A stretch of 64,000 bases of DNA from Fagopyrum homotropicum (Eukaryota; Streptophyta; Magnoliopsida; Caryophyllales; Polygonaceae). Every line of letters starts with the position of its first letter. Positions within the stretch are counted from its first letter, which is position 1. Positions 21,550-34,380 of this stretch are shown here, one piece after another. Location: positions 137,636,494-137,700,493 of the forward strand of contig BSWB01000005.1 of NCBI GenBank assembly GCA_033239125.1. Direction: 5' to 3'. The position numbers and the translations under genes are program-made. A model generated the notes under the pieces. That model searched no databases. It was not told the origin of the DNA and saw nothing but the letters and a program-made list of their open reading frames with translations.

Positions 21550-24500
21550 ATGGATTCGTCTCAACCATCGCATCCTCCGTCGAATCCGCTATCTACGGTT
21601 CCTGATATGGACCTTCAGTCTCTTGCAACTGCCGGCGATGAATCATCCGCGGCCCCGTTCGAGTGGAGTGATTTCCTCGACTTCAATTTCGACGAGCAAC
21701 TTTTTCTATCTCTAGAGGAGTCCTCTCAATCTCATCCCCATCAGAACAACGCGCTTGAGATTCATACGCTACCGGCTCCTGATGATGAGGTGGCTGTGGT
21801 CGAGCCGAAGTCTGATCGGGTGAGGAAACGGGACCCGAGGCTCGTTTGCACGAATTTCTTGGCCGGGAGGGTGCCCTGTGCGTGTCCGGAGCTTGATGCA
21901 AAGATGGAGGAGGAGGCGGAAAAGGAGCAGGGTGGGCCGGGGAAGAAGCGTGTGAGGGTGGCGAGGAGTTCGAAGGCGAAGTGCCAGGTGCCTCAGTGCG
22001 AGGCTGATATTAGCGAGCTAAAGGGGTATCACCGGCGCCATAGGGTTTGCTTGCAGTGTGCGAACGCCAAATCGGTGCTGTTGAATGGGGAAAACAAGCG
22101 ATATTGTCAACAGTGCGGCAAGTAAGTGACAAGATCGATATTCAAGCATTGGAAATTTTTTTCATGTCATCTCCTAGACGTAAATAGTTCATGATTATAC
22201 ACATTGTACCATGTGTTAATTAGTTCAGCTTATAGATTTTGTTGAACGTGTACAATGAGAATTATCACATAGATCTTTTTGGTTCATCTTACCGAAGCCA
22301 GTGTACCAATTGATGAGAAGTATAGGACTTATATGTGAATACATGTAGCAATGCTTAAAGTGGTTTTGAGGCAATATTTTGTTATTAGTCAATGCTATGC
22401 AAAAAACTGCTAGAATGTGTCTTTATTAAGGTTTCTGTAAGTTAGTTTCTTAGGCTTTAGGGTTGTGCCTTTGCAGGACAGAATCATTAAAACTTGAAGC
22501 TTGCTTATCATAAGTTTTTCAAACCATGTGAATCACATGAAGAAGTACGTACATTTACATCAAGCAAATGAACAACTGGTAAGTGAGCGTTGACTGTTGG
22601 CTGATATTAGTCTGCTTCAAAGTAGTTACCAATTTGTCCGTCAAAATCCGGGCAAGCTAACTCCATAATTTTTTTACAATTTTTGGGTATGTCTTGGCTA
22701 CATGATTTCAACGAGTTATGGAATCTTATCCCTGATACCATTTAAATCGAATTCAACTGATGGAGCTGTAGAGCTTTTGGCCTTTACCCTAACCTGTTGT
22801 TGACTGTGTCCCTTTTCCTGGGTTGCGAACGTTGGGATGAGTTGCGAAATAAGATAAGTTGATCTATGTTCTGAAGCTGGAGGTTTTTCTGTATGTTAGC
22901 TGATCTTTCAGTTGATACAATATGCAATGTACTGCAAAAGAACCTGGTGATGCTTTTGGCCTTTTCTGGGGGATGTGGGAGTGTGGGACACGGTATGGAA
23001 TCTAGATAAACACTCATTGGCATGTTGGATAATGGATTAGTAGCAAAACTATACTTGTGTATCCCTGTTGAAACCCCAAATAAGCAACGTTGAATTTGCA
23101 GAAGTTGTTTTTCTTTGCTATGAAAGTGCATTATATTTGTATGACATATAGTGATATAGGTCATTGAGCACGTTCATTCTGCGGAAACATGTATAGTTTG
23201 TTTTTTGCTGACCTGGATTTTTTATATGTGCTTTTATGATGAACTTAACTTTTCTTATTACTTTCTTCTCAGGTTTCATGTATTATCTGATTTTGATGAA
23301 GGTAAACGTAGTTGTAGAAGAAAATTAGAGCGTCACAACAAAAGGCGAAGAAGGAAGCCAGTTGACTCTGGTGGATCTGCTGACAAGGAACTTCAGCTGG
23401 ATCTCCAAGGTGAAGATGTGTCCTCTGATGGTGAAGATGGGAAAGGTAGTGGCAATTTTTATGATCACATTGATTTTTGGGTTTTTAATGTTTGATATTT
23501 TAAAGAATATACATGGGAAAGGAGCTTATGCTTTGTTATGCTTGAGAAGCTAACCTGGAATATATTCTCCTTTTGCACTGTAAAGGGGGGCCATTGCATC
23601 TTAGCGGCCTACCTGTTCGGAAACTACCCTACTAATAATCTATTAATAACTACAAGGGTAAATTTTTATAATTGAGCCTAAAATAATAATGACAAATATT
23701 TCTGAAACAAAAATTCAAGCTGAAACAACAAACATGATCAGTTGGAGGGGGTAAGTTCTGACACGCTTTGCAAGTGTGAAACAATAATGTGCTTTACTGC
23801 ATTTTATTTATGAAAGTTACAGCTGCTAAAACTGTATTGCTTAGCCTTCCAATGGGTCTAAACTTTGTTTAAATGTTGGGGGACATGGGTGGAACAAACT
23901 TTGTTTATATATTAGGTCGATCATTAACCTCTCTTACACCAGGGGAACAACTTCTGCTTCTTTGTCTGTCTGGTTGCTAAGGTCCTTGGTTTCTGATTAT
24001 CAACCTTCCCTTACAGGTGACTTATCTTTGAGCACCCATAACCCTGAAGGAGACAATTCCCAAGGCCCCGAGGATGAAAATAGGTCCAATTCTTACTCCG
24101 CACCAGATTGTCAAATTATCAACAGTGACAGTGCTACTACATTTACTGCTTCTGGGGAAACTCAAGTTGATGGAGGAAAAGATGACTCAGCCTATGATGT
24201 ACCTCCATATTTTGAGAATAAGAATATTTATACCTCTGCAGTAAGCCTCTTCAAGTTAGGCCTTTCTTGGTAGCATTAGGTTTGTTTTTTGTTTTTTAAC
24301 AAATCTTTTATTGGTTTGATTGTAGTGTCCAACAGGCCGTATCTCATTCAAGCTCTATGACTGGAACCCTGCTGAATTTCCAAGACGACTACGGCTGCAA
24401 GTACTGTTACAAATGCATTACAGTTTATTGTTTGTGATAATATGCATTATTGGCAATGTAGTTAGCAGAAATTGATTGAGATGTTTTCAACAAATCTACA

Positions 24501-27500
24501 GATCTTCCAATGGTTAGCGAGCATGCCTGTTGAACTGGAAGGTTATATCCGTCCTGGTTGTATCATATTGACAGCATTTATCTCAATGCCCGTGCCAATG
24601 TGGATGAAGGTTGGACATCGATTTGTTACTAGTGATGCATTTTTTAGTCTTTATCTGATGTAGTTTTTATCAAAGCTTGTGAGATATAAGATATTATTTG
24701 AATTCTTGGATCACCTTAATTCTATTATATACTTAACTCACATTTTTTCTTAATTCATCTCCTCTGTTGTGCTAATGCCACTGTTGGAGTTTTATCTGTT
24801 TGCTAAATGTTTTGAAGTGTATGATATTTCACTTTTTTGCTCATTTGCCCTAGTTCTAGTTTGCACGTATTCTTTGGCCCAAGACATGATCCGCAATTTA
24901 TATTGACCACTCTTTAGTGTTTAGATCTTTCAAAGAATTTGTGTATAACATTAGCACCTATGCTCTTTTGACAGCTGTTGGACAACCCTGCTTCATACGT
25001 GCAAGATTTTCTTTCACCTGGGAGAGTTTTGTCAAGAAAAGGCGCTACTCTTGTGTATTTGAATAACATGATTTTTCGTGTATTACAAGGTTAGTTGCTC
25101 CTTTACCTTTATGTGATTTACAACTCATCTTACACTTGATACTGTCTTTCAAATGGAAAATCTGCCTGTGATATTATTGTTCTGTTATTCTTCAACTGTC
25201 TTTTACAGTTAGAACTGCTAATTTGTCTTGAATGTTTTCTCTAGTATCTAATTTGTCTTGCCCCTTAATTGGCAAATTTGTAATCTTTGGTTGCTCTAGT
25301 ACATTTATACTTCTGTGATAGTTTTACACCTATACTAGTTTAATGAAGCTGCAGTTTATTCTTAGAAATGGCAAATTCAATCCTTTCCCTTCTTAGAAAT
25401 GGTAAATTTATTATCCTCGTTGCTCTAAAACAATACTTGATATCTCTTTCCCTTCTTAATCGTTGACTTTTGAGCCCGACAAACTAAATCCTTCAATGGC
25501 TTCAATATCCTTACAATATCTCATTGAGTTCTTGTTTCTTCCCTTTGTTCTGTTCACTCGTTACCTGGGTTGCAGGGCTATGTTATTATTTCCTTTTGTT
25601 TTCGCTTTCAGTTAATTATTATGGGCAATGTTGGTAATTTACACTCAACTGTTCTCATATGGAAACTTGATGGGTGGCGATATTGATATAATACGTAAGA
25701 CAGTGTGTGATTTTGCGTAAAATCAAAGACAAGGGGTGGTTAAGCTGGAAAAAGGTAGATAGTGGGTGATTAAGCGAAATAAATACTTCTTCCTTTTGTT
25801 ATTTATTCATAGATATAAGTATGCATATTATGGAGTAGATATCTTTTCATTTATTGATGCTATGCTGTTTTTTGTGCAGATGGGACATCTGTAATGAAAG
25901 CCAATGTAGCAAAGCGGGCCCCACAACTTCATTATGTCTATCCATCTTTCTTCGAGGCAGGCAAACCGATGGAGATTAATGTTTGCGGGAGCAATATATT
26001 TCAACCTAATTTCCGGTATGGCTACATTTTATTTGTTCTCCAACTCTTTCTGACAAAGTGGGAACTAGGACAAGTTATTAGTTGAATTTCTCAGCATTTA
26101 CCAGCTATTAGTTATCTTTTAGTGATCACCCTTTTAATTGGTGATTTGATGCTCCTTGATATATGGTGCTTTTGATTAGTTGAATTTATGTGATTTTGGC
26201 AGTGTCAATGCTCTTCCTCTGTGACTTCTTGTTCTGGCCCATTTTGTTTAGCACATCACTACCTTGACATTACATTCCTCTCCACCACTCTTTTCCTCTA
26301 ATGATGCAACTTTTCCCTCATACGGGTAGATTCTGATCTACAAAAGCTTTTTAGAGACTATTCCAAGTCATCATGTATGCTGTGATGAATTATTGCGAGT
26401 CAAGATTAAGCAAGATATAGGGACTTTATAACCTGGTAGTTAGATTAACCTCAGATCACGAAATAACTCACTGAGTATCAAGATGATTAAGGCTGAATAA
26501 TGTATTAGTGATTAGATCCCAACCTTGTTAGATGGATTAGTATCGATATGATAAATATATTGCAACTGAGCAAAATTTCTCCAAAATGCATGTGATGCCC
26601 ATCCTGCAGTAGAGTTCTCTCCTTCAAGTAGTGGGGCTTGTCATATCCTTAAAACACAACAGCATTCCCAAGAGATTATTTTTAATATAAACAAAACCTA
26701 ATTCAAAGTATTGTTGTGTATAAAAAACAGATGACATGTTTAGTTTAAAGATCCTATTATTGATACAGAAATGTGCTGCCTTAGTGATTGTTTTACTTTG
26801 GAGTACATCATTACTGGATCAGACTCAGAAGAGTACACCAGATATGGTCAAGTTAACAAATGTGATTGCCATTTGACTGATACAGGTCTCTTGTATCATT
26901 TGCTGGAAAATATGTGGACCATACATATAACATTGCATTTCCACATGATACACTTAACGGTGAAGGTTCTGTAAGTTTTGATCATCAGCTGTGCAGAATT
27001 TTGGTCCCTCACACAGAGGCAAACGTTCACGGCCCTGCATTTGTTGAGGTATAATTATTTATGAACATGAATTTTATTTTGTAATCATTTAGATTGATCC
27101 CTTGGATAGGTTATAATGCAAGATTTTTCTCTATAGTTGTGACGTGGTGTCAAAACTCTTATCATTCTAGAATTTATGGGAGAAGAAATGGGTAAAGCTG
27201 AGGCTCTCAGTTCCCGTATCAACTAGTTAAAGGGGTTTTTATTGCTCCAAATGGTTATTACACCAACTGTTTTTAATCGAAAATAAACAGTCAACTAGAA
27301 ATTGGATGGTTCTGACTTCCATTACAAGAACAAACAGAAAATAAACAGTCTAGAACGATTATGGAGAAATATCACTGTAAAAGATACTGATCTTCATGCC
27401 TCAAGCACAACCAGAACCCTGTCTCTCAATGTGTTGCTCTAAGATAATTAAGTTACAGTAATCAACAGAGTAGACTGTTAATGACCTGCATTATAGGTAA

Positions 27501-29191
27501 AAATCATGAGGAGATGGCTGGTATCCAGTAGGAAGAATTTGGGACAGGAAGAGAGCCATATTGGGGAGAGAAACAACTGCAATCATGTAGTGCATGGGTA
27601 CCCCTATTTAGTCTAGTGGGTCTATGATAGCTTACTCTGTATCACGTTTCACAAAAATATGCTTACTCTAGTATTATAAATGTAGTATGTAAGCAGGTGT
27701 GTTAACGATATTGAATTATGATTTATGATCATAATTAAAAAAAAAAAAAAGCATAATTTGAGATTTTTTCCCCCTATCTTCTAATATTTTTGAATTATGA
27801 AGTGTTTTGAAGATTTTACCTTCTTGGGAGTTCAGAACTGAAGCTTGTTTATTTGAAATGTGATGATTGTGATTCTGTTGGACCGCTGTCTATCTTTTGT
27901 CGCTGCTTCCAGTGAGAAACAAAGGCTGGGTCCGCAAAGATACCTTGAGTTACCTGCGGGATCCCATGACCCTGTTTCTTATGTTCCTGAAATAGCACCC
28001 ATTGTTTTTTTGGGATTGCAGATATCGATTTGCCTTATTTAACTTCTACCATTTACTTATTTAGGTTGAGAATGAGTTTGGTCTATCCAACTTCATACCC
28101 ATTATCATTGGCAATGAAGAACTCTGTTCTGAAATGAAGATGATGCAACAGAAACATGTTGTTTCTTGCAAAAATGACTTGCATGAAAAATCGGATAATT
28201 CGTTACATGGCACATGTCGGGCTTTTTGCACAACACAATCAACTTTTTCGGACTTTCTCCTGGATGTAGCATGGTTACTCAAGCAGCCTGTTGCAGAAAA
28301 GTTGCAATATGCAATAACATCTCCACAGATCAAGAGAGTTGCTTGTTTGTTGAACTTTCTCGTCAGAAATCAGTCTGTTCATATCCTTGGGAGGATCTTA
28401 GAGTCTGTGGCAACCATTGTAGATGATGTTGCTGAGAATAATGTTAATGGAATTTCTGATGTTGATAGAGGGTTCCTGCAGGAACATATTGCACAAGCAA
28501 AATATTATTATCGTCAGACACTCGTGAAAAAAGAGGACAAATGGCATATTAAACATTTGTTGCGAAAGGATAGTGGATTTTCCCGAATCATCCCTCCAAG
28601 TGATGCTGTCTCTATTGTTCCAATTGAAGTTCAGGTGGATTCTTTCTACCAATTTTGTGTTGCCATATCATTTTGATATTGATCTGTTTAAATTAAGACA
28701 ACCCAAAAGGCATTGAACCCGAAATGACAAGTTTATGGTTTCCATCCTATTCACAATCTGCATTGTGCAATTCACATGGAAATGCCTTGAATATGATCCT
28801 GCATATCTCAAAACACATGATTTTCTGTATCTTCACATTATGAGCAATGATTTGTTCTATAACCGTGCTTGCGTTTTTCGGACAACAGGATGTGAGAATC
28901 GGAACTGAAGTAAATATGACGACTCCTGAGTGTTCAACTTCTGCTTTAGAGGATGAAACAGTTTGGCTTCTCAGTGGAGAAGTTGCAATGGATGTAGTCG
29001 ACACAAAACAATACACGAGGAAGTCATGCAATCCCGTGATGACAAATCGTATCATAAAGTCTCGGCCTTCATTACTAATAATGACTGCTATTGCAATCTG
29101 TTTCGGAATATGCACTGTCCTCTTGCATCCAGCACCAGTACACAGGATAGCAGTATCCATCAGGAGATGTCTGTTCAACGACACGCCATGA
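21550..29191 (+). CDS. SPL7: SQUAMOSA promoter-binding-like protein 7 (copper response), ten exons
   Basis: SPL7 is the SBP-domain transcription factor that activates copper-deficiency genes through GTAC elements. Exons are 21550-22121, 23273-23445, 24017-24240, 24326-24400, 24502-24609, 24975-25089, 25880-26015, 26886-27048, 28065-28634 and 28889-29191. All junctions are GT-AG and phases agree, giving 2,439 nt and 812 residues, close to the usual SPL7 length. The SBP domain starts near residue 144 (AKCQVPQCEADISELKGYH), continues RYCQQCGK and ends with the nuclear signal KRSCRRKLERHNKRRRRKP. Just before it lies the SPL7-type block KRDPRLVCTNFLAGRVPCAC. The IRPGC motif of large SPLs is in exon 5, and a hydrophobic, membrane-like segment (LLIMTAIAICFGICTVLL) lies near the C-terminus. 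The start is the first ATG after a pyrimidine-rich leader. I saw no miR156 site, as expected for this clade. Confidence 0.95.
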
Positions 29192-30375
29192 TAGATATAC
29201 TTCTTTGCAACTTCAGCTGATTTCGAAGATGAGCTTCCTTGTAATGCGGTTAGTCTTACTCATTTGATGATTTTAGGAGCTTGTAAGTAGGGTTAGGGAT
29301 GGCATAGTTGAATTCCTGAGACGAACCCATTAGGTTACTTTGTTGCTATTTGCATTGGTTTTCCCATATATGGGTTGGTATAATTTGATTAAAATGCGTT
29401 AAATGATCTCTTGCCTGTTGGTGATTTTGTCTTAGCAAATGTCTAAAGTTGTTCATCGTGAAAAAAGTAAAAGCTGCTTATTTGGGAAACTGATAAGGCA
29501 TCCATGAACTTCTCCGGTTAATATTTACAAATTACAACCGAACAGTAAAGATGTTATTCAACCTTGTAAGATCAGATTGATTGAACAAATATGGGATAGA
29601 AGAAAACAAATATATTGATGCATGCTTTCTCTCTTTATTTTGGTTCACAGGGTCAATCTTTTTGTTATGGGTGAATTTGCTGAGTTCACAATAATTAGTT
29701 AGTGAATATTTCATGATAAATAAATAAGTACATAACATTATAATGAATTAATTTGTCCTTATTTAATATATTAACTTTCCTTGATATGTTATAGAATTTT
29801 GTATTTAATTTTTGTATATGAATTTCAGGTACAAAAAATAATCAAATCATTTTTATACAAGAAAATTAATCTAATAATATTTTTGAGTTACTTGTATACA
29901 ATACAACAATCGTGTACAAGAAAATTAGTTACAATAACTCTTGTAAAAGAAAATTAGTTACAATAATTCTTGTAAAAGAAAATTAGTGTACAAGAGAAAA
30001 TTAAAGTATAAAGAAGAATAAATTGTGGGATTCAATTTGTTCGGTTGGTATTATGTTGGGTGGAAATATCTACCAACCAGATGATAAAGCCATTAATTTT
30101 TTAAAATTTTGAATAACAAATCAATTTTTTTGGTAAATTTTTTAACGAAAAAATGATATTTTTAAAATAATTTTTTAATTAAACAGTCATAAATTAAAAG
30201 ATGAATAATTAAGGTTAAATTTTCAATTTTGTAATTCCATGAGACTACCCAATCAATTTTGTTGCATGTTAAATTACGACGAATTTGATCGAACTAGCAA
30301 AATGGTGGGACACAAGGTAATGGATTAAAAAAGGGTTATTAATAAATCTACGTCGTAATTTTACTATATTCACAC
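29192..30375. other. SPL7 3' flank and AT-rich spacer
   Basis: The first 300 bp probably contain the SPL7 3' UTR. From 29740 the sequence is AT-rich. A short tandem repeat 'gtaaaagaaaattagttacaataa' occurs at about 29925-29995 (three imperfect units). No gene was recognised. Confidence 0.5.
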
Positions 30376-30383
30376 CAAAATAT

Positions 30384-31003
30384 TAGACCTGTACAAATTC
30401 GGGCTCGGGTCGGGTTTGGCCGGGCCATACCTAAAAACTCTATCCGTACCTAAAAACTCTATCCGTGAGGTGCGGGCCGGCTCGGCCCGGCTTGTCCGGG
30501 CCACAAACACTACCCATGTCCACTCATGTAAAAAGTGGGCGGGCTACCGGGCCGGCCCGGATGTCTCGTATGTACTTGCTTGTGCGTTTTTTCCTAGAAC
30601 TTATCGGTCAAAACAAGTATTATAATGAATTTAATACCACTTTCAATCCAATTATACTTGCATAGTGCACTACCAACAAGTTCAATTTCAATCGACACAC
30701 AAAAATGAACAAACCCAAATACCTAAAAAACAATAAGTATCATTACAGTCAAGTTAATCCTACAATCTTGTGTTACAGACGTATATAACTCGTCAAAATA
30801 CTCCAAATAAACTAAATGAACAATCAAAATATGTAACACTCAAAACAATATAAATTATATACACATATAGATATAAAATATTATATGTATAAAACTATAT
30901 ACGGGCCGGGCCGGGCCAAGCCCGAACGGGCCAAACTTGCTGCCCATACCCATTTTTTTTCCCGGGCGGGCTGGACGGGCCGGCCCGATTTTGTACAGGT
31001 CTA
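30384..31003. mobile_element. hAT-type MITE with perfect 8-bp target-site duplication
   Basis: The element starts TAGACCTGTACAAATTCGGG and ends with the inverse, CCCGATTTTGTACAGGTCTA. It is flanked by CAAAATAT at 30376-30383 and CAAAATAT at 31004-31011. An 8-bp duplication and TAGxxxTGTAC-like ends are hAT hallmarks. Both subterminal regions are made of GGGCCGG/CCGGCCC-type repeats, while the centre is AT-rich. The Gly/Ala/Arg/Pro frames across the ends are products of these repeats. At 620 bp it has no transposase. Confidence 0.9.
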
Positions 31004-31374
31004 CAAAATATGCTCTAAGATGTGTATACTTAGGGATAAGCACTTTAGAACCGGACCGGTTGTTTATGGTGCAATCTACTGTTCTCATTTGTGTCAATTC
31101 TGGTTAACGGTCCCGTCCCGGTTTGGAACCCTTAAAAACTAGTAAACCGGGTTGAATCGTAAATAATTAAAAAAAAAAAATAAGTAAAATTTGAAACCCT
31201 ATCTTGCTCACTAACTAAATCCGGACATGTATGGTTTCGGTTTCGAATTGTACGAATGAGCCCTCGCAATGAAATCCGATCAAAAACGGTCTAAACCCAT
31301 ACCGTAATGGTCTCGGGTCAGGGTTTGATGGACCGTACCGAAACAACTAGTTCGGAACTGATGCACAACCTCAA

Positions 31375-31490
31375 ACCACATTTGCCGCTTATAGCACTTA
31401 TTTTCATATAACGTCTAGATGGTATACGGTTTTAAACCCCATTTGCCGCTTAAATCACTTATTTTCATATAATGTCTACACGGTTGACGG
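31375..31490. repeat. Tandem duplication of about 60 bp
   Basis: The block 'catttgccgcttatagcacttattttcatataacgtcta' at about 31379 is repeated at about 31440 with a few changes. It lies between the hAT MITE and the eL13 gene, in sequence with 'accggaccggtt'-type words but no recognised gene. Confidence 0.7.
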
Positions 31491-31837
31491 TGCCTCTCCG
31501 TTCCGTCTCCGTTTAGCGTATTCTTTAACATTGTCTAACATGAAATGAATTATAGTTTGCTCAATGATGTAAATTCGGTACTATACAAACCAAATAAGTT
31601 CATAAGAAATTAGTAAGTAATAAAGCATTTTCAACTGCAGAGAAATTCAGAAAAAGAAAAAAAAAAATTCAAAAAAAACAGCAAAATTTTAATACCACGA
31701 CAATGGTTTATAAATACCATATATAGTTAACAAACTCAAAATTTGCAAGTCTGCTGAAGAAAATCCAACATAAAAGTATTACTGAACATCATAAGTATCA
31801 AACTCTAAATGACTCGAGTTGAGTTGCAGCGACTGAT

Positions 31838-33216
31838 CTACTTCTTGTCTTCCTTTTCGGCCTCGGCAGCCTTCTTCTGCCTGGCACCCAAGTGCTTCTT
31901 GTTCATCCTCTCCAACCTCAGCTTGTCATAGGCCCTGAAGGACTTCATCTCCTCGGTCACCTTCACAAGCTCAACGGCTGGCTTCTCACGGTGAATTGGC
32001 AAGTAGTCACCTTGGACTTGAGTCGCGTTAGCCAACTCCTCAGGAGATGAATCACCACCCTACCACAATTCCGAAGTCATCAATCATTTGTTCCTTCTTT
32101 ATATAAAGAAAGAACTCATACATGCTTAAATTGAACATGGTCAACTTACCTTGATTTTCTTGGCACGCCTTGGGAAAATGACCAGCTTGGCCTTGTATGT
32201 CTTCAGCCTCTGTACATTGGCTTGAAGAGACTCAAGAGAGCGGTTCTTGCGCCTGTGATCAACAGCTATGCCTATGGTTGCTGCAACTTTCTTGTTGATA
32301 CCAGCAGCCTGGAGGAAAAATTGAAAGTCGCACACATTAAAACGGAAGAAACAAATACAAGAGTTGCAAAGCAATTAAATGACAACTTGATTTTGGGTAA
32401 GAAAGAAGGTTTTATATTGATTGATCAAGAAATTATATAATGTCCTTACAGCAATCTATACAACAATGTAATTTTGTGGGAAAAGGATAAATAAGAGCTT
32501 GCAACATGATCTAGTTCAGAAGGATGAATGCAATATCTTTTTCAAGCTGTACTGCTACACTCTTGCATAAGTGTATGAGCGTATCGGAAAAAAAACATCT
32601 GCTGAACCCAAGAAGGCAAAAATGCAATATCTTTTTCAGCCTAATTATAAAACACATCATAAACTACGACAGTATAGATCACAACCCACAACATAGCATA
32701 GCCAAATTGCATGATACTGCATAAATATATTGCAAGACACAAAAGACATACAACTACAAAATCCCCCCCCCCCCGTTTTGTAGACTAATTACCGTTTTGT
32801 AGACTAATTATAAACCACAACTGTATGAAGCACATGTATGAGGGTATACTCATCAAAACACAGACACACACCTTCAGCTCCTCGAGAGAGAACCCCTTGC
32901 CGGCTTTGACTTTCATATTATATTTCAATGTCTGTCCATGGACAATAGGACGTAGAGGACCAGCTGTTGGGCGAGGGAAAATCTTAACAGCTTTCTTTTG
33001 TCTAGCTGCAAATTATTCAAACAAGAACATGTTAAATATGTTAACAAATTTGCTAGTTGCAAATGAATAACAACGGGACAAAACTCATCGCAAAATGGAG
33101 TGCTTACCAAGCCGCCTCCTTGTCTTTCTAGCTGGTTGATTGAACCAGGTCTTCACATAGTTTTGCCAATGCTTTTTAAAATGGCCATTGGGGATAACAT
33201 TGTTGTGCTTCACCAT
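31838..33216 (-). CDS. RPL13: 60S ribosomal protein L13 (eL13), four coding exons
   Basis: eL13 is a structural protein of the cytosolic large ribosomal subunit. Coding exons on the minus strand are 33216-33108, 33005-32872, 32308-32150 and 32059-31838. All introns are GT-AG and phases agree, giving 624 nt and 207 residues, the normal plant length. Diagnostic blocks are the N-terminus MVKHNNVIPNGHFKKHW, then PTAGPLRPIVHGQTLKYNMK, AAGINKKVAATIGIAVDHRR and the basic C-terminus ending AEAEKEDKK. The ATG is placed just after a TTTCTAG|GTAAGCC acceptor context. A leader exon near 33650-33720, ending GCCGTACAG|GTAGG, implies a 5' UTR intron of about 400 bp. The intron after coding exon 2 holds a run of about 13 C (32762-32774). 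Confidence 0.95.
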
Positions 33217-33415
33217 GGCTTACCTAGAAATCACATGAAGAAAATTAACTAATCAGCTTTCACAACCACCTGCCAACCAATCAAATAGAGTTTATCAAAC
33301 AATCCAATACTCTACTTCCAACTGGACTCGCCTAACCTAAATTCCATTTCAATAAAAAAAATAACTAAATCATAAAATCACAATCCAAATCGCAAAGCTA
33401 ACTTAAACATAGCCC

Positions 33416-33643
33416 TAAATCAACAAATAAAAAAATCTCAAGCCAATTATACCAATTCGGACTACGAACTTGAACAAGTCACTGAATCAAAATCTCAAAA
33501 TCCTAGTGCATGGGATTGTTCTGCTAGAGACTTAGGACATCGACAAATCACTAAATCAACAAATAAAAAAATCTCAAGCCAACTTAGCCAAATCGAACTC
33601 CAGGTTGAACAAATCACTGAACCAAAATCTCAAAATCCTACCT
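33416..33643. repeat. Tandem duplication in the RPL13 leader intron
   Basis: The block from 'taaatcaacaaataaaaaaatc' through 'caaaatctcaaaatccta' occurs at 33416-33505 and again at 33553-33643, about 137 bp apart with scattered differences. The distal copy abuts the inferred leader donor (CCGTACAG|GTAGG read on the minus strand), so the proximal copy is a duplicate of donor-adjacent intron sequence. Confidence 0.7.
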
Positions 33644-33734
33644 GTACGGCGCGTCTTCAAGATTACCAGGGAGGGGAGAAAAGACTGGAACGGCGCTGCC
33701 AGCGTGCGTTTTAAAGGCGGGAGGGATTAGCCGA

Positions 33735-33742
33735 TTAGGGTT
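33735..33742 (-). promoter_or_regulatory. Telo-box (AACCCTAA) of the RPL13 promoter
   Basis: On the minus strand AACCCTAA lies just upstream of the inferred leader exon (about 33650-33720). Telo-boxes close to the transcription start are typical of plant ribosomal protein genes and support this as the RPL13 promoter. Confidence 0.65.
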
Positions 33743-33759
33743 ACATTTGTAGCTATTTT

Positions 33760-34380
33760 TATTTAAAAATAAAATAGAACAATTTATATAAAATACTTTT
33801 TATTTATTTAATATTTTACAATTCTATAATTAAATTTGTTGAATATATATTCATTTTCAAATTATTATCTTCAATTTTGTGAACGATTGGTATTGTTCAT
33901 CATCAAATAACACCACTTTATCATTTTTATATTAAAAATTTAGAATTTCAAAATAAACTTCACATAAAAAGTGTTACTTAAACTTATGAGTATTAAATGA
34001 TAGAAAAATTGTCTATATATTAGTGGTCAAATATATATATGAAAAAATCAATTAAATTGTGATTTATAATATAGATAAAAACTCAGTCTTTACAAGAACT
34101 TTATAAACCATATATTTTGATAATAAGTGACAACCGATTTTAAACATGTCATAAAAATAAAATACGATTAAGTGGAGTGACATGTATTTTAATTAAAAAA
34201 TCATCTTTGTTTAAACAAAGCCCAATCACATAAAATACTTAATTAAATTTTTCTAACTTATTTAAAATCCAATCATTAATTTATGTCAAACACTTGAAAA
34301 ACAATCACTTAATTTATGTCAAACACTTGATAAACAAGTGAGAACCTTGATAAAAATATAAAACAATGAATTAACTAAAA
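33760..34380. other. AT-rich spacer, nothing recognised
   Basis: Mostly A/T with short runs. A 'caatcacttaatttatgtcaaacacttga' motif is repeated (about 34265 and 34303). No gene, RNA or transposon end was seen. Confidence 0.5.

Noticed and set aside
27860..28042. 60-codon frame as an extra SPL7 exon
   Set aside because: Exons 8 and 9 join in phase at the conserved AFVE|VENE junction, so this segment is intron.
28747..29184. 145-codon minus frame opposite SPL7 exon 10
   Set aside because: Shadow of the coding strand; the plus frame is conserved and in phase.
30416..31142. Gly/Ala/Arg/Pro-rich frames near 30.5-31.1 kb
   Set aside because: Produced by GGGCCGG repeats of the hAT MITE.
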